Shown: positions 32,611-41,584, numbered from the stretch's first letter. The stretch: 64,000 nt of DNA from Bacillota bacterium (GCA_023415775.1 JAEZJM010000018.1:1-64000); one strand, 5' to 3'. The notes: generated from the sequence alone by a model not told the origin. Translations and numbers: made by a program.

Positions 32611-34251
32611 GTGGGAAAAGTCGACGGAAACGATATCCGCGTTAAGCTTCAGGGCCTGAAAACGCTGCTGGCCTGCGCGGGCGAAGTCGAGCAGGACCTG
32701 GAAACCCTCGCCAGGACGCTCAGGGAGCAGTATGTCGAGAGCGAAGTCTACCCGCTGACAGCCGTGCTGGCCGACAACCTGGCAGCTTTGGGCAAAATAT
32801 TCGCCGGCAGCGACGACATCCGGTTCCGCGAATTCTGGGCCGTTCCCCTGCAGTTAAAGGCGACACTCGTTTTCTTCGAGGGCATGGTCGACGAGTCGAC
32901 GATCAACGAGCATGTTATCGAAAAGCTTACCCGGCCCTACGCTGTCCCGGCTTCCGGCCCGCAGCAGCCCGGCCTGGCCGCTACCATCCGCCATACCCTC
33001 CTCACCACCGCGTCGGTCGTCATGGAGGACAGGATGGAAGCGATCGTGAACCGGATTCTTGCCGGCGACGCCGCCTTGTTCGTCGATACGCTCGCCGCGG
33101 CGATTATCGTCTCAACCCGCAAGGTCGAAACGCGCGCCATCGGCGAACCGGAAACGGAAGCCGAGATACGCGGCCCGCGCGACGGCTTCACGGAAGAACT
33201 GCGCGTCAATATCACGCTTATCCGCCGCCGGATCAAAAACCCCAACCTCGTCGTCAGCAGGCGCACCGTCGGCGGGCGCAGCAGGACGGATATCGCCATC
33301 GTCTATTTTCGCGGCATTGCCGACTTCAAGCTGGTCGGCGAGGTCGAAAAACGCCTGCAAAATATCACCATCGATATCCCCTCCCCTTCCGGGCTCCACG
33401 GCCTGTTCGAGGACGCCCCCTTTTCGGTCTTCCCCACGGTGCTGGACACCGAGCGCCCCGACAGAGTCGTGGCCGCGCTGGCCGAAGGCAAGGTCGGCAT
33501 CCTTATCGACGGCACGCCGTTTTGCTGCATAGCCCCCTCCACCTTCACCGATTTCTTCAAAGCGGGCGACGACTACTACGAAAAATGGCTGCCCGCCGCC
33601 CTGATCAGGGTTACCCGCTACGGCACCGCCTTTTTCGCGCTGACAATGCCTGCGCTCTATGTCGCCATAACCAGCTTCCACCCCGGTCTCCTCCCCATGC
33701 CGCTCACCCTGACGGTCGGCACGTCGCGCGAAGGGGTGCCGTTTCCTGTATTAATCGAAGCGTTCATTATGGAAGGCTTGCTGGAGATCATGCAGGAGGC
33801 GGGCATCAGGCTGCCCAAGCTGATCGGCCCGGCGGTGAGCATCGTCGGCGGCCTGGTCATCGGCGAGGCGGCGGTGCGGGCGGGGCTGGTCAGCCCGCCG
33901 CTCGTCATCGTCACCGCCTTCACCGCCATCGCCACCTTCAGCATTTCCAGCTACCGGATGGGCCTGCCGCTGAGGATGCTGCGCGTGCCGCTCATGATCC
34001 TGGCGGCCGTCATGGGCATGTTCGGCGTGATGTGGGGCCTGATCGCCATCGCTATCCATCTCAGCATCCTGGAAAGCTTCGGCGAGCCTTACCTGGCGCC
34101 GCTTACCCCCCGGTCCAGCGCCAACCTCAGCGACCTGAAGGACACCGTTGCCATCCTGCCAGCCACCCGGATGTCCGAACGGCCTGCCTACCTGGAGCCC
34201 CAGGACGGCGTGCGCCTTGAGGAGGAGAAAGGCGGCGGCGATGCAGACTAG
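32611..34251 (+). CDS. gerA: Spore germination protein, GerA/GerXA family A subunit, 546 aa
   Basis: Starts at GTG 32611. The N-terminal soluble domain (about 1-290) contains the family blocks EGMVDESTINEHVIEKL, RGPRDGFTEELRVNITLIRRRIKNP and GKVGILIDGTPFCCIAPS. The membrane part (about 300-480) has AFFALTMPALYVAITSFHPGLLP, PFPVLIEAFIMEGLLEIMQEAG and GLVIGEAAVRAGLVSP. With B and C subunits it forms the nutrient-gated germinant receptor in the spore inner membrane. First gene of gerABC; expected to be a forespore gene, though I could not identify a sigma-G promoter. Confidence 0.97.
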   Translation: MGKVDGNDIRVKLQGLKTLLACAGEVEQDLETLARTLREQYVESEVYPLTAVLADNLAALGKIFAGSDDIRFREFWAVPLQLKATLVFFEGMVDESTINEHVIEKLTRPYAVPASGPQQPGLAATIRHTLLTTASVVMEDRMEAIVNRILAGDAALFVDTLAAAIIVSTRKVETRAIGEPETEAEIRGPRDGFTEELRVNITLIRRRIKNPNLVVSRRTVGGRSRTDIAIVYFRGIADFKLVGEVEKRLQNITIDIPSPSGLHGLFEDAPFSVFPTVLDTERPDRVVAALAEGKVGILIDGTPFCCIAPSTFTDFFKAGDDYYEKWLPAALIRVTRYGTAFFALTMPALYVAITSFHPGLLPMPLTLTVGTSREGVPFPVLIEAFIMEGLLEIMQEAGIRLPKLIGPAVSIVGGLVIGEAAVRAGLVSPPLVIVTAFTAIATFSISSYRMGLPLRMLRVPLMILAAVMGMFGVMWGLIAIAIHLSILESFGEPYLAPLTPRSSANLSDLKDTVAILPATRMSERPAYLEPQDGVRLEEEKGGGDAD

Positions 34252-35323
34252 ATGGGTCTCCCCGCTGCAATTCATGGTAATAACGTTCAACGCCATGGTC
34301 GGCACCAGTTTGCTCGTACTGCCCCGCTGGGTCGCCGAAACCGCGAAACAGGACCTGTGGCTGGCGGTGCTGCTGGCGAGCGTACTGATCGCCGTTTCCT
34401 TCCGGGTCGCCGCCGCGCTGGCCGCCCGCTTTCCCGGCCAGACCGCGATCGAGTACCACCGTATCCTGCTGGGGAAGTTTCTGGGCAACCTCCTGAGTGT
34501 CGCAATGCTGGCGCTGATGATCGCCTTCGCAGCCCAGCTTATTAGAATCTCGCGCATCGCCGTGAAGATTTTTCTCCTGGACCAGACCCCGTCGCAGGTC
34601 ATCGTCCTCGCTTTTCTGCTGCTCGCCGTGTATGCGGCCCAGAGCGGCCTCGGCCTGGTGATACGGGTGCAGCAGTTCCTGCTCCTCTTCGCGCACTCGA
34701 GCTTCGTCGTCCTGGTGCTCCTGGGCCTGCTGGAGATCGAAACCGCGCATTACACGCCGCTGCTGGCGGAAGGAGTAATGCCGGTGCTGGCAGGCAGCCT
34801 GCAATGCTGGACGGCTTACAGCGGGCCGGAACTGCTCGTAGGGTTGATATATCCGTTCCTGCTCCGGCGGGACAGCGTCGTCCGCTTCGGCCTGGCCGGC
34901 ATCGGGGCGGTGACCGTCCTATTCGTCTTGATAGCGGGTATAACGCTGGGGATAATGGGGCCGGAAGAGACGGCCCACCTGCTCATCCCGACGATCATGG
35001 CCTACCGGGAGATCGAAATCCCCGACACCTTCATCGAACGGATCGACGGCTATCTGATGATCGTCTGGATCGCCGTCTCCTTCACGTCCCTGGTCAACTG
35101 GCTGTATTTCAGCGGCTTCGTCGCCGCCCGCCTGCTGAGGCTGGAAGACGCCCGCCCGGCGATGGTCCTGCTCGTGCCCGTGATCGCGTACCTCGTCACC
35201 GTACCGCCGGACTTTTACTCGCTTATCGTCGTCAGTAAATGGCTGAATTACGCCGGCCTGGCGTGGGGCCTGGGCGTACTGCCGCTGCTGTTGGCGCTGG
35301 CCTGGCGGCGGAAGCGGGGGTGA
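34241..35323 (+). CDS. gerB: Spore germination protein, GerAB-type permease subunit, 360 aa
   Basis: Ten-helix member of the amino acid/polyamine/organocation fold (Spore_permease). Starts inside the end of gerA (11-bp overlap). The first helix WVSPLQFMVITFNAMVGTSLLVLP and LGLLEIETAHYTPLLAEG are characteristic. It is thought to hold the germinant-binding site. Confidence 0.95.
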   Translation: MQTRWVSPLQFMVITFNAMVGTSLLVLPRWVAETAKQDLWLAVLLASVLIAVSFRVAAALAARFPGQTAIEYHRILLGKFLGNLLSVAMLALMIAFAAQLIRISRIAVKIFLLDQTPSQVIVLAFLLLAVYAAQSGLGLVIRVQQFLLLFAHSSFVVLVLLGLLEIETAHYTPLLAEGVMPVLAGSLQCWTAYSGPELLVGLIYPFLLRRDSVVRFGLAGIGAVTVLFVLIAGITLGIMGPEETAHLLIPTIMAYREIEIPDTFIERIDGYLMIVWIAVSFTSLVNWLYFSGFVAARLLRLEDARPAMVLLVPVIAYLVTVPPDFYSLIVVSKWLNYAGLAWGLGVLPLLLALAWRRKRG

Positions 35324-35327
35324 CGCT

Positions 35328-36521
35328 GTGCGAAAAACCTTGTCCAGGCGGCTGCTGCTCGTTGTTGCGCTAATAGCGATTACCCTGCCGCTTGGCGGCT
35401 GCTGGGACCGCAAGGAGATCGAAAACCGCGGCTATGTGCTCGGCGTCGCCGTCGACCACGCAACCGCCGGCGAAGGCAGCGGCAAAAAAGAATTCCTGGC
35501 TGCGCCGCAGGGAACGGGACAGCGAAAATACCTGTTGACGATGGAACTGCCCAAATTCAGGAAGGAGGCAGGCAAGGAGATCTCCAGCCCCCAGAAGCAC
35601 CTCATCTGGGCGGCCGAGGGTGAGTCGATGCTCGCGATCGTCCGCGCCATCAACACCAAAGTTTATTTCGGCATGTTCTTCGAGGATATCCAGATCATGA
35701 TCGTCAGCGAGGCGGTGGCCAGGGAAGGCATCGGCGGCATCCTCGACTTCTGGCTGCGCGACGCCGAAATCCGCCGCAAGGTCAAGCTGTTCGTCGCGCC
35801 CGGCCGCGCCGAAGACGTCCTGAAAGCCAGCCTGCAGGTCGACGAGATGAACAGCATCTTCATCGCCAAAATGCCGAATAACGCCGCAAGGTCGCCGTAC
35901 TATCCGGGCAAGGCGACCGTCGGCGAGATATCGGAAGCGATCAGGGGCAAACGGTCCTTCGTCCTGCCGTTCGTCCTGGTGGAAGGCAAGGAGGTGAAGC
36001 TGGCGAAAGCCGCTGTGTTCGACAGGCGGCAGAGGATGATCGGCGAGCTGGACGAATTCGAGGTATACGGCGGGAAATTGATCAGACGCGAACTCAAGCA
36101 GGGCGTGGTCGTCGTCGCCAACCCGGCCGCCCCGGGGAAGATCGCCGTTTTCGAACTGTACGAGGCAGATATCGAAGTCACCCCCCATCTGGAAGGCGGC
36201 AACCTGCGATTTTCCCTGGAGGCCAAGTTCGTCGGCACGCTGGGCGAAAATCAATACCCCCAGCAGGACGCCCTCGACCCCGGATTCACCAAAGCAATGG
36301 AACAGGCGGTGGCGGCCGAATACACGCGGATGGCGAGAAAAGCTTACGTCAGGCAACAGGCATTGAGGGTCGAGATATTCGGTCTGGGCAAGCTGGTGTA
36401 CAACCGCTACCCGCAATACTGGAAAAGCATAAAGGATCGCTGGGAAGAGGAGATCTTCCCCGGCGTCCCCATCGACATCAACATCACGATAAGTATCAGA
36501 AGGCCGGTGCTGAGTCGCTGA
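35328..36521 (+). CDS. gerC: Spore germination lipoprotein, GerAC type, 397 aa
   Basis: GTG start with GGGGGTGA upstream. The lipoprotein signal ends LPLGGC (Cys about 24) followed by the diagnostic WDRKEIENRGYVLGVAVD. Three-domain GerAC fold follows: KHLIWAAEGESMLAIVRAINTKVYFGMFFEDIQIMIVSEAVAREGI is strongly conserved in the family, and the C-terminal domain has WKSIKDRWEEEIFPGVPIDINITISI. Anchored to the outer face of the spore inner membrane. Completes gerABC. Confidence 0.97.
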   Translation: MRKTLSRRLLLVVALIAITLPLGGCWDRKEIENRGYVLGVAVDHATAGEGSGKKEFLAAPQGTGQRKYLLTMELPKFRKEAGKEISSPQKHLIWAAEGESMLAIVRAINTKVYFGMFFEDIQIMIVSEAVAREGIGGILDFWLRDAEIRRKVKLFVAPGRAEDVLKASLQVDEMNSIFIAKMPNNAARSPYYPGKATVGEISEAIRGKRSFVLPFVLVEGKEVKLAKAAVFDRRQRMIGELDEFEVYGGKLIRRELKQGVVVVANPAAPGKIAVFELYEADIEVTPHLEGGNLRFSLEAKFVGTLGENQYPQQDALDPGFTKAMEQAVAAEYTRMARKAYVRQQALRVEIFGLGKLVYNRYPQYWKSIKDRWEEEIFPGVPIDINITISIRRPVLSR

Positions 36522-36522
36522 G

Positions 36523-36726
36523 TCAGCGCAGGAACAGGATGCCGGCCCCGGCGGCGATATAGCACCAGCCGGCGATCCGGGCAAACTTTGCGCTCCGGAG
36601 GCAGTTCCTGTTCGCCGCCTGCCTGGCATTGATTCGCCACGAATATACGCCGACGAGGATAAGAATGACCGCAAACGACGGCTCAAGCGGGGTTGTCAGC
36701 ACTTTGATTAACGGTTGGTCGTTCAT
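36523..36726 (-). CDS. Small two-helix membrane protein (CLC_0170-like), 67 aa
   Basis: Two hydrophobic segments (about 14-31 and 47-65) joined by a basic loop RINARQAANRNCLRSAKFAR. Layout resembles the small CLC_0170 proteins of Clostridia. GGAGAGG is 8 nt before ATG. It converges with gerC with 1 bp between the stops. Function unknown; the position beside ger suggests but does not prove a spore role. Confidence 0.7.
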   Translation of the reverse strand: MNDQPLIKVLTTPLEPSFAVILILVGVYSWRINARQAANRNCLRSAKFARIAGWCYIAAGAGILFLR

Positions 36727-36799
36727 TACCAGGCCTCTCCTTTTCGAAAACCGGCGGCAGCCATCTAAATATTGTCCATATTTTGGTTAATAAATGCGC

Positions 36800-36837
36800 G
36801 AAGAACCGGCCGGAGTACGATCTCCGGCCGGTTCTTC
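36800..36837. terminator. Bidirectional terminator
   Basis: A 16-bp stem (GAAGAACCGGCCGGAG with its complement) and 6-nt loop. It follows the DUF378 gene on the minus strand. Confidence 0.8.
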
Positions 36838-36853
36838 GCCTCTTAATAGCGGC

Positions 36854-37048
36854 CTATCCCCGCCCGCGCTCGCGGAAAAGGAGCGACAGCGACCACAGAC
36901 CGCCGAGGCCTACCGCAGTATAGACGATCCGGCTCATGAACGAGTTCTGACCGCCGAAGATGGCGGCGACGAGATCGAACTGCAGCAGCCCCACCAGCAG
37001 CCAGTTCAGCGCTCCGGCGATGACCAGCAATAAAGCGATTCTATCCAA
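36854..37048 (-). CDS. DUF378 membrane protein, 64 aa
   Basis: TTG start with GGGGG 9 nt upstream. Two helices: LLLVIAGALNWLLVGLLQFDLVAAIFGG matches the DUF378 hallmark (GxLNWGLVGLF.FDLVA..FG), then SRIVYTAVGLGGLWSL. Small cytoplasmic-membrane protein of unknown function. Promoter candidate on the minus strand: TTGGCA-N16-TATAAG near 37085-37112. Confidence 0.88.
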   Translation of the reverse strand: MDRIALLLVIAGALNWLLVGLLQFDLVAAIFGGQNSFMSRIVYTAVGLGGLWSLSLLFRERGRG

Positions 37049-37182
37049 GAATTATACCCCCTTTATGTTATTTTCCAACACTCTTATATTATGTCCAAAC
37101 CTTGTGCCAATTAGTACAAGTACCGCAAAGTCCGTTTGGGTGTTATAATGTTATGTAAAGCAATCACGCAGGGAGGAACGCT

Positions 37183-37719
37183 ATGAACTTCAAGCGCGAC
37201 AACCGGCTTACCTTCGTTATCGCCCTGGCCGTGACGGTGGCCGTCCTGGTCGCCGGCCAGCTGCTGTGGCAGAAATATGCGGTCGCCAGGCCGCTCGGCT
37301 CCGGCCTGCAGGGCATACCCGGCGTCACCGCCGCCAGCTGGGACGAGAACAAGAACGGCGACACAACGATAAACGTCACCCTCGGCGACGTCGACAACCT
37401 CGCCAGAACGTACGGCGAGATCGGCGAGACCGCCAAAACCATCCTCGGCAAGCACCCGGCCCGCATCACCCTCACAGACAGCCGCACCCCCGAGCTGGAG
37501 GAAATTTACCACGCCGTCCACTTTCACCTCCAGGAAGCCATCGCGACCGGCAATTTCTCGGCCATGGCCGACCGCGTGGACGCCAAGGCACGCGCCGGCG
37601 GCGCGGAGGCCAGGGTGTACGTCGACGCGCGCAACGTCTATCTCCAGCTGCACAAGGCGGACGCTTCCCTCTACGCCGTCGTGCCCCGCTTTGACGCGGC
37701 CGCCCGGGAGGTGAAGTGA
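37183..37719 (+). CDS. Membrane-anchored partner protein of the FtsH-like protease, 178 aa
   Basis: One N-terminal transmembrane helix (about 10-27), then about 150 residues predicted outside the cytoplasm: GIPGVTAASWDENKNGDTTINVTLGDVDNLARTYGEI is an alpha/beta unit, followed by helical EIYHAVHFHLQEAIATGNFSAMADRVDAKA and RVYVDARNVYLQLH. GGGAGG is 7 nt before ATG; TATAAT at 37144-37149. The stop overlaps the protease ATG (TGATG), so the two are made together. The external part could replace the periplasmic domain missing from the protease. No named family. Confidence 0.72.
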   Translation: MNFKRDNRLTFVIALAVTVAVLVAGQLLWQKYAVARPLGSGLQGIPGVTAASWDENKNGDTTINVTLGDVDNLARTYGEIGETAKTILGKHPARITLTDSRTPELEEIYHAVHFHLQEAIATGNFSAMADRVDAKARAGGAEARVYVDARNVYLQLHKADASLYAVVPRFDAAAREVK

Positions 37720-39206
37720 TGCGCTACGCACCGATAGCCGCCGGCGTCGGCGCCGGCAGCGTCATCTATCTGGCCTGGCGGGGCGTCGATGTCCTGCCCA
37801 TCCTCTTCTTCGCAGGCATCATCGCTGTGCTCGCTTACTACGGCAACAACAAGCTCGGCGGCAAAACCTCGTTCGCCGTGATGGGCGGCGAGGGCGAGCG
37901 CCAGCCGGCGATCGTCTTCGACGACATCGGCGGCCAGGAGGTGGCCAAGAATGAGCTGCGCGAGGCGCTGGAGTTCATCCGCGACCTCGACGGCATCCGC
38001 CGCCTCGGCATCCGCCCCCTCAAGGGCATCCTCCTCGCCGGCCCGCCGGGCACGGGCAAGACGTTGCTCGCCAAGGCCGCGGCCCGGTTCACCGACTCGG
38101 CCTTCGTGGCTGCCAGCGGCTCGGAGTTCGTGGAGATGTACGTCGGCGTCGGCGCCCAGCGCGTCCGCCAGCTGTTCAAGCAGGCCCGCGGCCTCGCCCG
38201 CAAGCAGGGCAAGGCGTCGGCGATCGTCTTCATCGACGAGATCGAGGTGCTCGGCGGCAAGCGGGGCCAGAACTCCGGCCACCTCGAATACGACCAGACG
38301 CTGAACGAGCTGCTCGTCCAGATGGACGGCCTCGCCACCGACGATGCCGTGCGCGTCCTGCTCATCGCGGCCACCAACCGCGCCGACATGCTCGACCCCG
38401 CCCTCCTCCGCCCCGGCCGCTTCGACCGCCAGGTGCAGGTCGACCTGCCGGACAAGGCCGGCCGTCTCCAGATCCTCGGCCTCCACACCCGCAACAAACC
38501 ACTGGCCGCCGACGTCGACCTGGCGGCCGTCGCCGCCGATACCTTCGGCTTTTCCGGCGCCCACCTCGAAAGCCTCGTGAACGAGGCGGCGATCGCCGCC
38601 CTCCGGGACGGCGCGCAGGAGGTGACGGCCCGCCACCTGAAGGGGGCGATCGACAAGGTCATCCTCGGCGAGAAGCTCGACCGCCTGCCCGGTGCTGACG
38701 AAAAGCGGCGCATCGCCGTCCATGAGGCCGGCCACGCCATCGCCGGCGAACTGCGCCGCCCCGGCTCGGTGGCGAGCGTGAACGTGGCCGCCCGCGGCAA
38801 GGCCCTCGGCTATGTCCGCCAGACCCAGGCCGACGACCTTTACCTCCACACCGCCGACCAGCTCAAGGATAAGATCGTCGTCGCCCTCGCCGGCGCGGTG
38901 GCCGAGGATATCGCGCTCGGCGGCCGCAGCACCGGGGCGGGCAACGATTTCCAGCAGGCCGCCGCTCTCGCCCGCCAGCTCGTGCTGGGCGGCATGTCCG
39001 ACCTTGGCATCGTGTCGGCCGACGATCTCCCCCAGGGCACGCTCCATATGGCGGTCGCCACGCTCCTGCAGGGCCTGGAGGCCGAGACTCACGCTCTGCT
39101 CAGCACCCGCCGCGGCACGCTCGACCGCATTGTCGCCGTCCTGCTTGAGAACGAAGGACTGAGCGGCGACGAGTTCCGCGCCCTGCTGACGACCCCCTTA
39201 CAATGA
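37719..39206 (+). CDS. Short FtsH-like AAA+ zinc metalloprotease, 495 aa
   Basis: Two closely spaced transmembrane helices (about 5-20 and 25-41) with almost no external loop, unlike true FtsH. AAA+ module: Walker A GPPGTGKT (108-115), Walker B IVFIDEIE (169-176), second region of homology ATNRADMLDPALLRPGRFDR (218-237). M41 protease domain with HEAGH (335-339) and the third ligand near GNDFQQA (about 411). It should extract and degrade membrane or cytoplasmic proteins as a hexamer. ATG 37719 lies 6 nt after GGAGGT. At 495 aa it is about 100-150 residues shorter than FtsH. Confidence 0.92.
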   Translation: MRYAPIAAGVGAGSVIYLAWRGVDVLPILFFAGIIAVLAYYGNNKLGGKTSFAVMGGEGERQPAIVFDDIGGQEVAKNELREALEFIRDLDGIRRLGIRPLKGILLAGPPGTGKTLLAKAAARFTDSAFVAASGSEFVEMYVGVGAQRVRQLFKQARGLARKQGKASAIVFIDEIEVLGGKRGQNSGHLEYDQTLNELLVQMDGLATDDAVRVLLIAATNRADMLDPALLRPGRFDRQVQVDLPDKAGRLQILGLHTRNKPLAADVDLAAVAADTFGFSGAHLESLVNEAAIAALRDGAQEVTARHLKGAIDKVILGEKLDRLPGADEKRRIAVHEAGHAIAGELRRPGSVASVNVAARGKALGYVRQTQADDLYLHTADQLKDKIVVALAGAVAEDIALGGRSTGAGNDFQQAAALARQLVLGGMSDLGIVSADDLPQGTLHMAVATLLQGLEAETHALLSTRRGTLDRIVAVLLENEGLSGDEFRALLTTPLQ

Positions 39207-39209
39207 AAA

Positions 39210-39243
39210 AAAGCGCTTCCCCGTCATTTGGGGAGGCGCTTTT
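39210..39243 (+). terminator. Rho-independent terminator
   Basis: AAAGCGC, mismatch, TTCCCC pairing with GGGGA-GGCGCTTT around GTCATTT, T4 after; 3 bp beyond the protease stop. Confidence 0.88.
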
Positions 39244-39292
39244 CATGTATCCATAATGTTTTTACATATATCTAAAATTACGTCTACTAAAC

Positions 39293-39371
39293 CTGACATT
39301 TGCCCTGACATTTGCCCTGACATTTTCGTACATTTTTTCTGACATATTTTCTGGCCTTTACTCTGACATTT
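39293..39371. repeat. Phased direct repeats of CTGACATTT
   Basis: Five copies begin at 39293, 39305, 39317, 39339 (CTGACATAT variant) and 39363. Spacings of 12, 12, 22 and 24 bp place them on roughly one DNA face. The block is AT-rich and sits directly upstream of the LUD gene, so a cooperative regulator-binding array is likely. Confidence 0.65.
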
Positions 39372-39450
39372 GTTCTGCCGCCGGGGCATTCCGGGCATAG
39401 TATTGCCGAAAGAAAAATTTTCGCAAAAACGGAGGAGGCGGGCAAAGGAA

Positions 39451-40086
39451 ATGAACGCAGCGGATAAATTCGGGGCCGAGGCGCAAAAGGCGGTGGCGGC
39501 CCTTAAAGGGAACAGGTTCCAGGCGAGGTATTTCCCTACGGCGGCGGAGGCGGTCAGCGAGCTGCTGGCCGCCATCCCGAAGGAGGCGACGGTGGGGATT
39601 GGCGGGTCGTGGACGCTGATACAGCTCGACATCGCGACCAAGCTGGAGGAGCTGGGGAACACGGTGTTTTGCCACCATAAACCCGGCCTTACGCCGGAGG
39701 AGGTGCTGGCGGCGAGGCGGGCGCAGCTGACCTGCGACGTCTTCCTGACGGGGACGAACGCGATCACGGCCGACGGACGGCTGGTGAACATGGACGCGAC
39801 CGGCAACAGGGTGGCGGCGATGATGTTCGGGCCGAAGGAGGTTTTCGTGCTGACGGGGGCCAACAAGATCGTACCCGGCATCCACGAGGCGATGGAACGC
39901 ATCCGCGCGACGGCGGCGCCCCAGAACAACAAGCGCCTGAACCGCCCCAACCCGTGCGTCGCGAGCGGGCGGTGCATGGACTGCCAGGGGCCGACGCGGC
40001 TGTGCAATATCACGACAGTAATACACAAGAAGCCGCCGGCGTCGGATATTCATGTGTGGGTAATAGGCGAAGAATTAGGATATTGA
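39451..40086 (+). CDS. LUD-domain (DUF162) protein, 211 aa
   Basis: LutC/YkgG-like LUD domain: TVGIGGSWTLIQLDIATKL, GLTPEEVLAARRAQLTCDVFLTGTNAITADGRLVNMDATGNRVAAM and GPKEVFVLTGANKIV are conserved. The C-terminus adds a Cys cluster, PNPCVASGRCMDCQGPTRLCN (about 172-192), suggesting an iron-sulfur or zinc site. Single-gene LUD proteins of this length are common in anaerobes; the link to lactate oxidation is from the family name only. Preceded by phased repeats. Confidence 0.88.
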   Translation: MNAADKFGAEAQKAVAALKGNRFQARYFPTAAEAVSELLAAIPKEATVGIGGSWTLIQLDIATKLEELGNTVFCHHKPGLTPEEVLAARRAQLTCDVFLTGTNAITADGRLVNMDATGNRVAAMMFGPKEVFVLTGANKIVPGIHEAMERIRATAAPQNNKRLNRPNPCVASGRCMDCQGPTRLCNITTVIHKKPPASDIHVWVIGEELGY

Positions 40087-40089
40087 GGG

Positions 40090-40917
40090 TTATTTGACGA
40101 GGTCTTCGGCGATCGTGTCGAGTTCTTCAGCCAGGGCGCCGGTTTCCTGAATAGAGGCGGTAAAACGGCCGATATCGGCGGCGATCCTGGCGAGCGTGTC
40201 GCGAATGTCGGCTATCGCCAGGTCGGTGGCCTTGCTGTCGTTCTTGACGGCGGTGAGGATTTCGGTTATTTTGCCGATAGATTCGGTGCTGGTCGCGGCC
40301 AGTTTGCGGATTTCCTCGGCGACGACGCCGAAGCCCCGGCCCTGGTCGCCGACGCGGGCCGCTTCGATGGCGGCGTTGAGGCCGAGAAGGTTTGTCTGGC
40401 CGGCAATCGTCCGGATGATCCCCAGCACCTGGTCGGTTTCCGCGACCCGCAGCTGGGACTGGCGGTTGGCGGCAACCATTTCGTCGGCCGTGGCGGTGAT
40501 CTGCTCGGTGCGGACGAGGATTTCCTCGGTGGTGGCGGCCAGGACGCCGAGGTCGCCGCTGAGCCTGCGGGACAGCCCCTTGAGCTTGTCCTGGCGGTCG
40601 ACGGGCTCGGTGACGGCGAGGGTGCCGATAACGGCGCCCTGTTCGTCCTGAAGGGGAATGACGACGGTGATGAAGGGCTGGCCGCTGTAGGAGCTGTCTT
40701 TGCGCATGACGACCCGCCGCCGTTCGTGAATGGCGGTATGGGACGCCATGCCGGGCTTGACGGGCAGGCCGATCTGCATCTTGAGGTCGAAGGTGCTGCT
40801 CGGCCGGTAGTAGACGATCTGCTCTCGATCGGTAACGAATACTCCCACGTCGAGGAGATCGACAAGGCAGGCGGCAAAACGTGTGTAATCATCAATGATG
40901 AGCGGCGAAAGAGACAA
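40090..40917 (-). CDS. Soluble chemotaxis-type signal transducer, 275 aa
   Basis: TTG 40915-40917 has AGGGGGG 8 nt upstream. The N-terminal 110 residues form a small sensor (VGVFVTDREQIVYYRPS ... TAIHERRRVVMRKDSSYSGQPFITVVIPLQDEQGAVIGTLAV), like a PAS/cache-type input used in sporomusal transducers. The C-terminal part is a shortened MCP signalling hairpin with the tip IIRTIAGQTNLLGLNAAIEAARVGDQGRGFGVVAEEIRKLA. No transmembrane segment, no HAMP. It would report a cytoplasmic ligand to CheA/CheW. Confidence 0.85.
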   Translation of the reverse strand: MSLSPLIIDDYTRFAACLVDLLDVGVFVTDREQIVYYRPSSTFDLKMQIGLPVKPGMASHTAIHERRRVVMRKDSSYSGQPFITVVIPLQDEQGAVIGTLAVTEPVDRQDKLKGLSRRLSGDLGVLAATTEEILVRTEQITATADEMVAANRQSQLRVAETDQVLGIIRTIAGQTNLLGLNAAIEAARVGDQGRGFGVVAEEIRKLAATSTESIGKITEILTAVKNDSKATDLAIADIRDTLARIAADIGRFTASIQETGALAEELDTIAEDLVK

Positions 40918-41065
40918 AAATAATCCCCCCCTAGCTTTTGATAGCGGTGGTTTAAAGATTTCAGACAAATTGGAAATATACCACTATTCCCCGCAAGGGC
41001 GGGATATTCCTCCCTAATTTTACAAGTTGCCGACAATTTGCGAATTTTTTCACGATATGCTCGCC

Positions 41066-41091
41066 GGCGGCGGGGGAATTCCCCCGCCGCC
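41066..41091. repeat. Perfect inverted repeat
   Basis: GGCGGCGGGGGAA and its complement meet at 41078/41079, 11 bp after the acetyltransferase stop on the minus strand. No T-tract; possibly a 3'-end stem. Confidence 0.55.
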
Positions 41092-41101
41092 CGTTGTAGC
41101 G

Positions 41102-41584
41102 CTACAGTGTGTATTTGTAGAATCTGCTGTCCACCTTCATGACCGGGAACGAAGGAGGCAGGTCGGCTTGGCCGATTGCGGCGAAGCCTTTCTTTTCGTA
41201 GAAGCGGTGGGCGGCGAGAAAGCTGGCTGTTGTGCCGAGGAATATCTCGCGAAGGCCTTTTTCGCCGGCCCAGGCGAGGAGGGTTTCTAGCAGCAGGCCG
41301 GCGGTGTTGTGGGGCGCGCCGCGGTAGGCGGGGGCGACGAACATTTTGCGCAGGGCGGCCTGACGGCCGCCGATGTCGATGAGGGCGACGGTGCCCACGA
41401 CCTCGTCGCCGTCCATGGCGAGCCAGAAGTTGCCCGCCCCTGTCCGGTAGAAGGTTTCGATGGCGTCGAGGTCGGGCTGGTCGGCGCGGGTGATGGCGAC
41501 GCCGAACTCGCCCCGCTGGATGGCGAGGATGTGCTCGATTACCTGCTCCTTGTAAGGCGCTGAATATTCCTGAACGCTAATCAT
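41102..41584 (-). CDS. GNAT-family N-acetyltransferase, 160 aa
   Basis: Acetyl-CoA-dependent transferase: GDEVVGTVALIDIGGRQAALRKMFVAPAYRG forms strands 3-4, and the pyrophosphate loop is APHNTAGLLLETLLAWA (a relaxed Q/RxxGxG/A). C-terminal AAHRFYEKKGFAAIGQADLPPSFPVMKVDSRFY is typical. ATG 41584 overlaps the MarR stop by 8 bp. The MarR-GNAT arrangement is common; the acetyl acceptor is unknown. Confidence 0.9.
   Translation of the reverse strand: MISVQEYSAPYKEQVIEHILAIQRGEFGVAITRADQPDLDAIETFYRTGAGNFWLAMDGDEVVGTVALIDIGGRQAALRKMFVAPAYRGAPHNTAGLLLETLLAWAGEKGLREIFLGTTASFLAAHRFYEKKGFAAIGQADLPPSFPVMKVDSRFYKYTL

Noticed and set aside
39293..39371. Direct repeats considered as a CRISPR array
   Set aside because: Units are 9 bp with 3-15 bp between them, with no spacers of CRISPR size and no cas genes.
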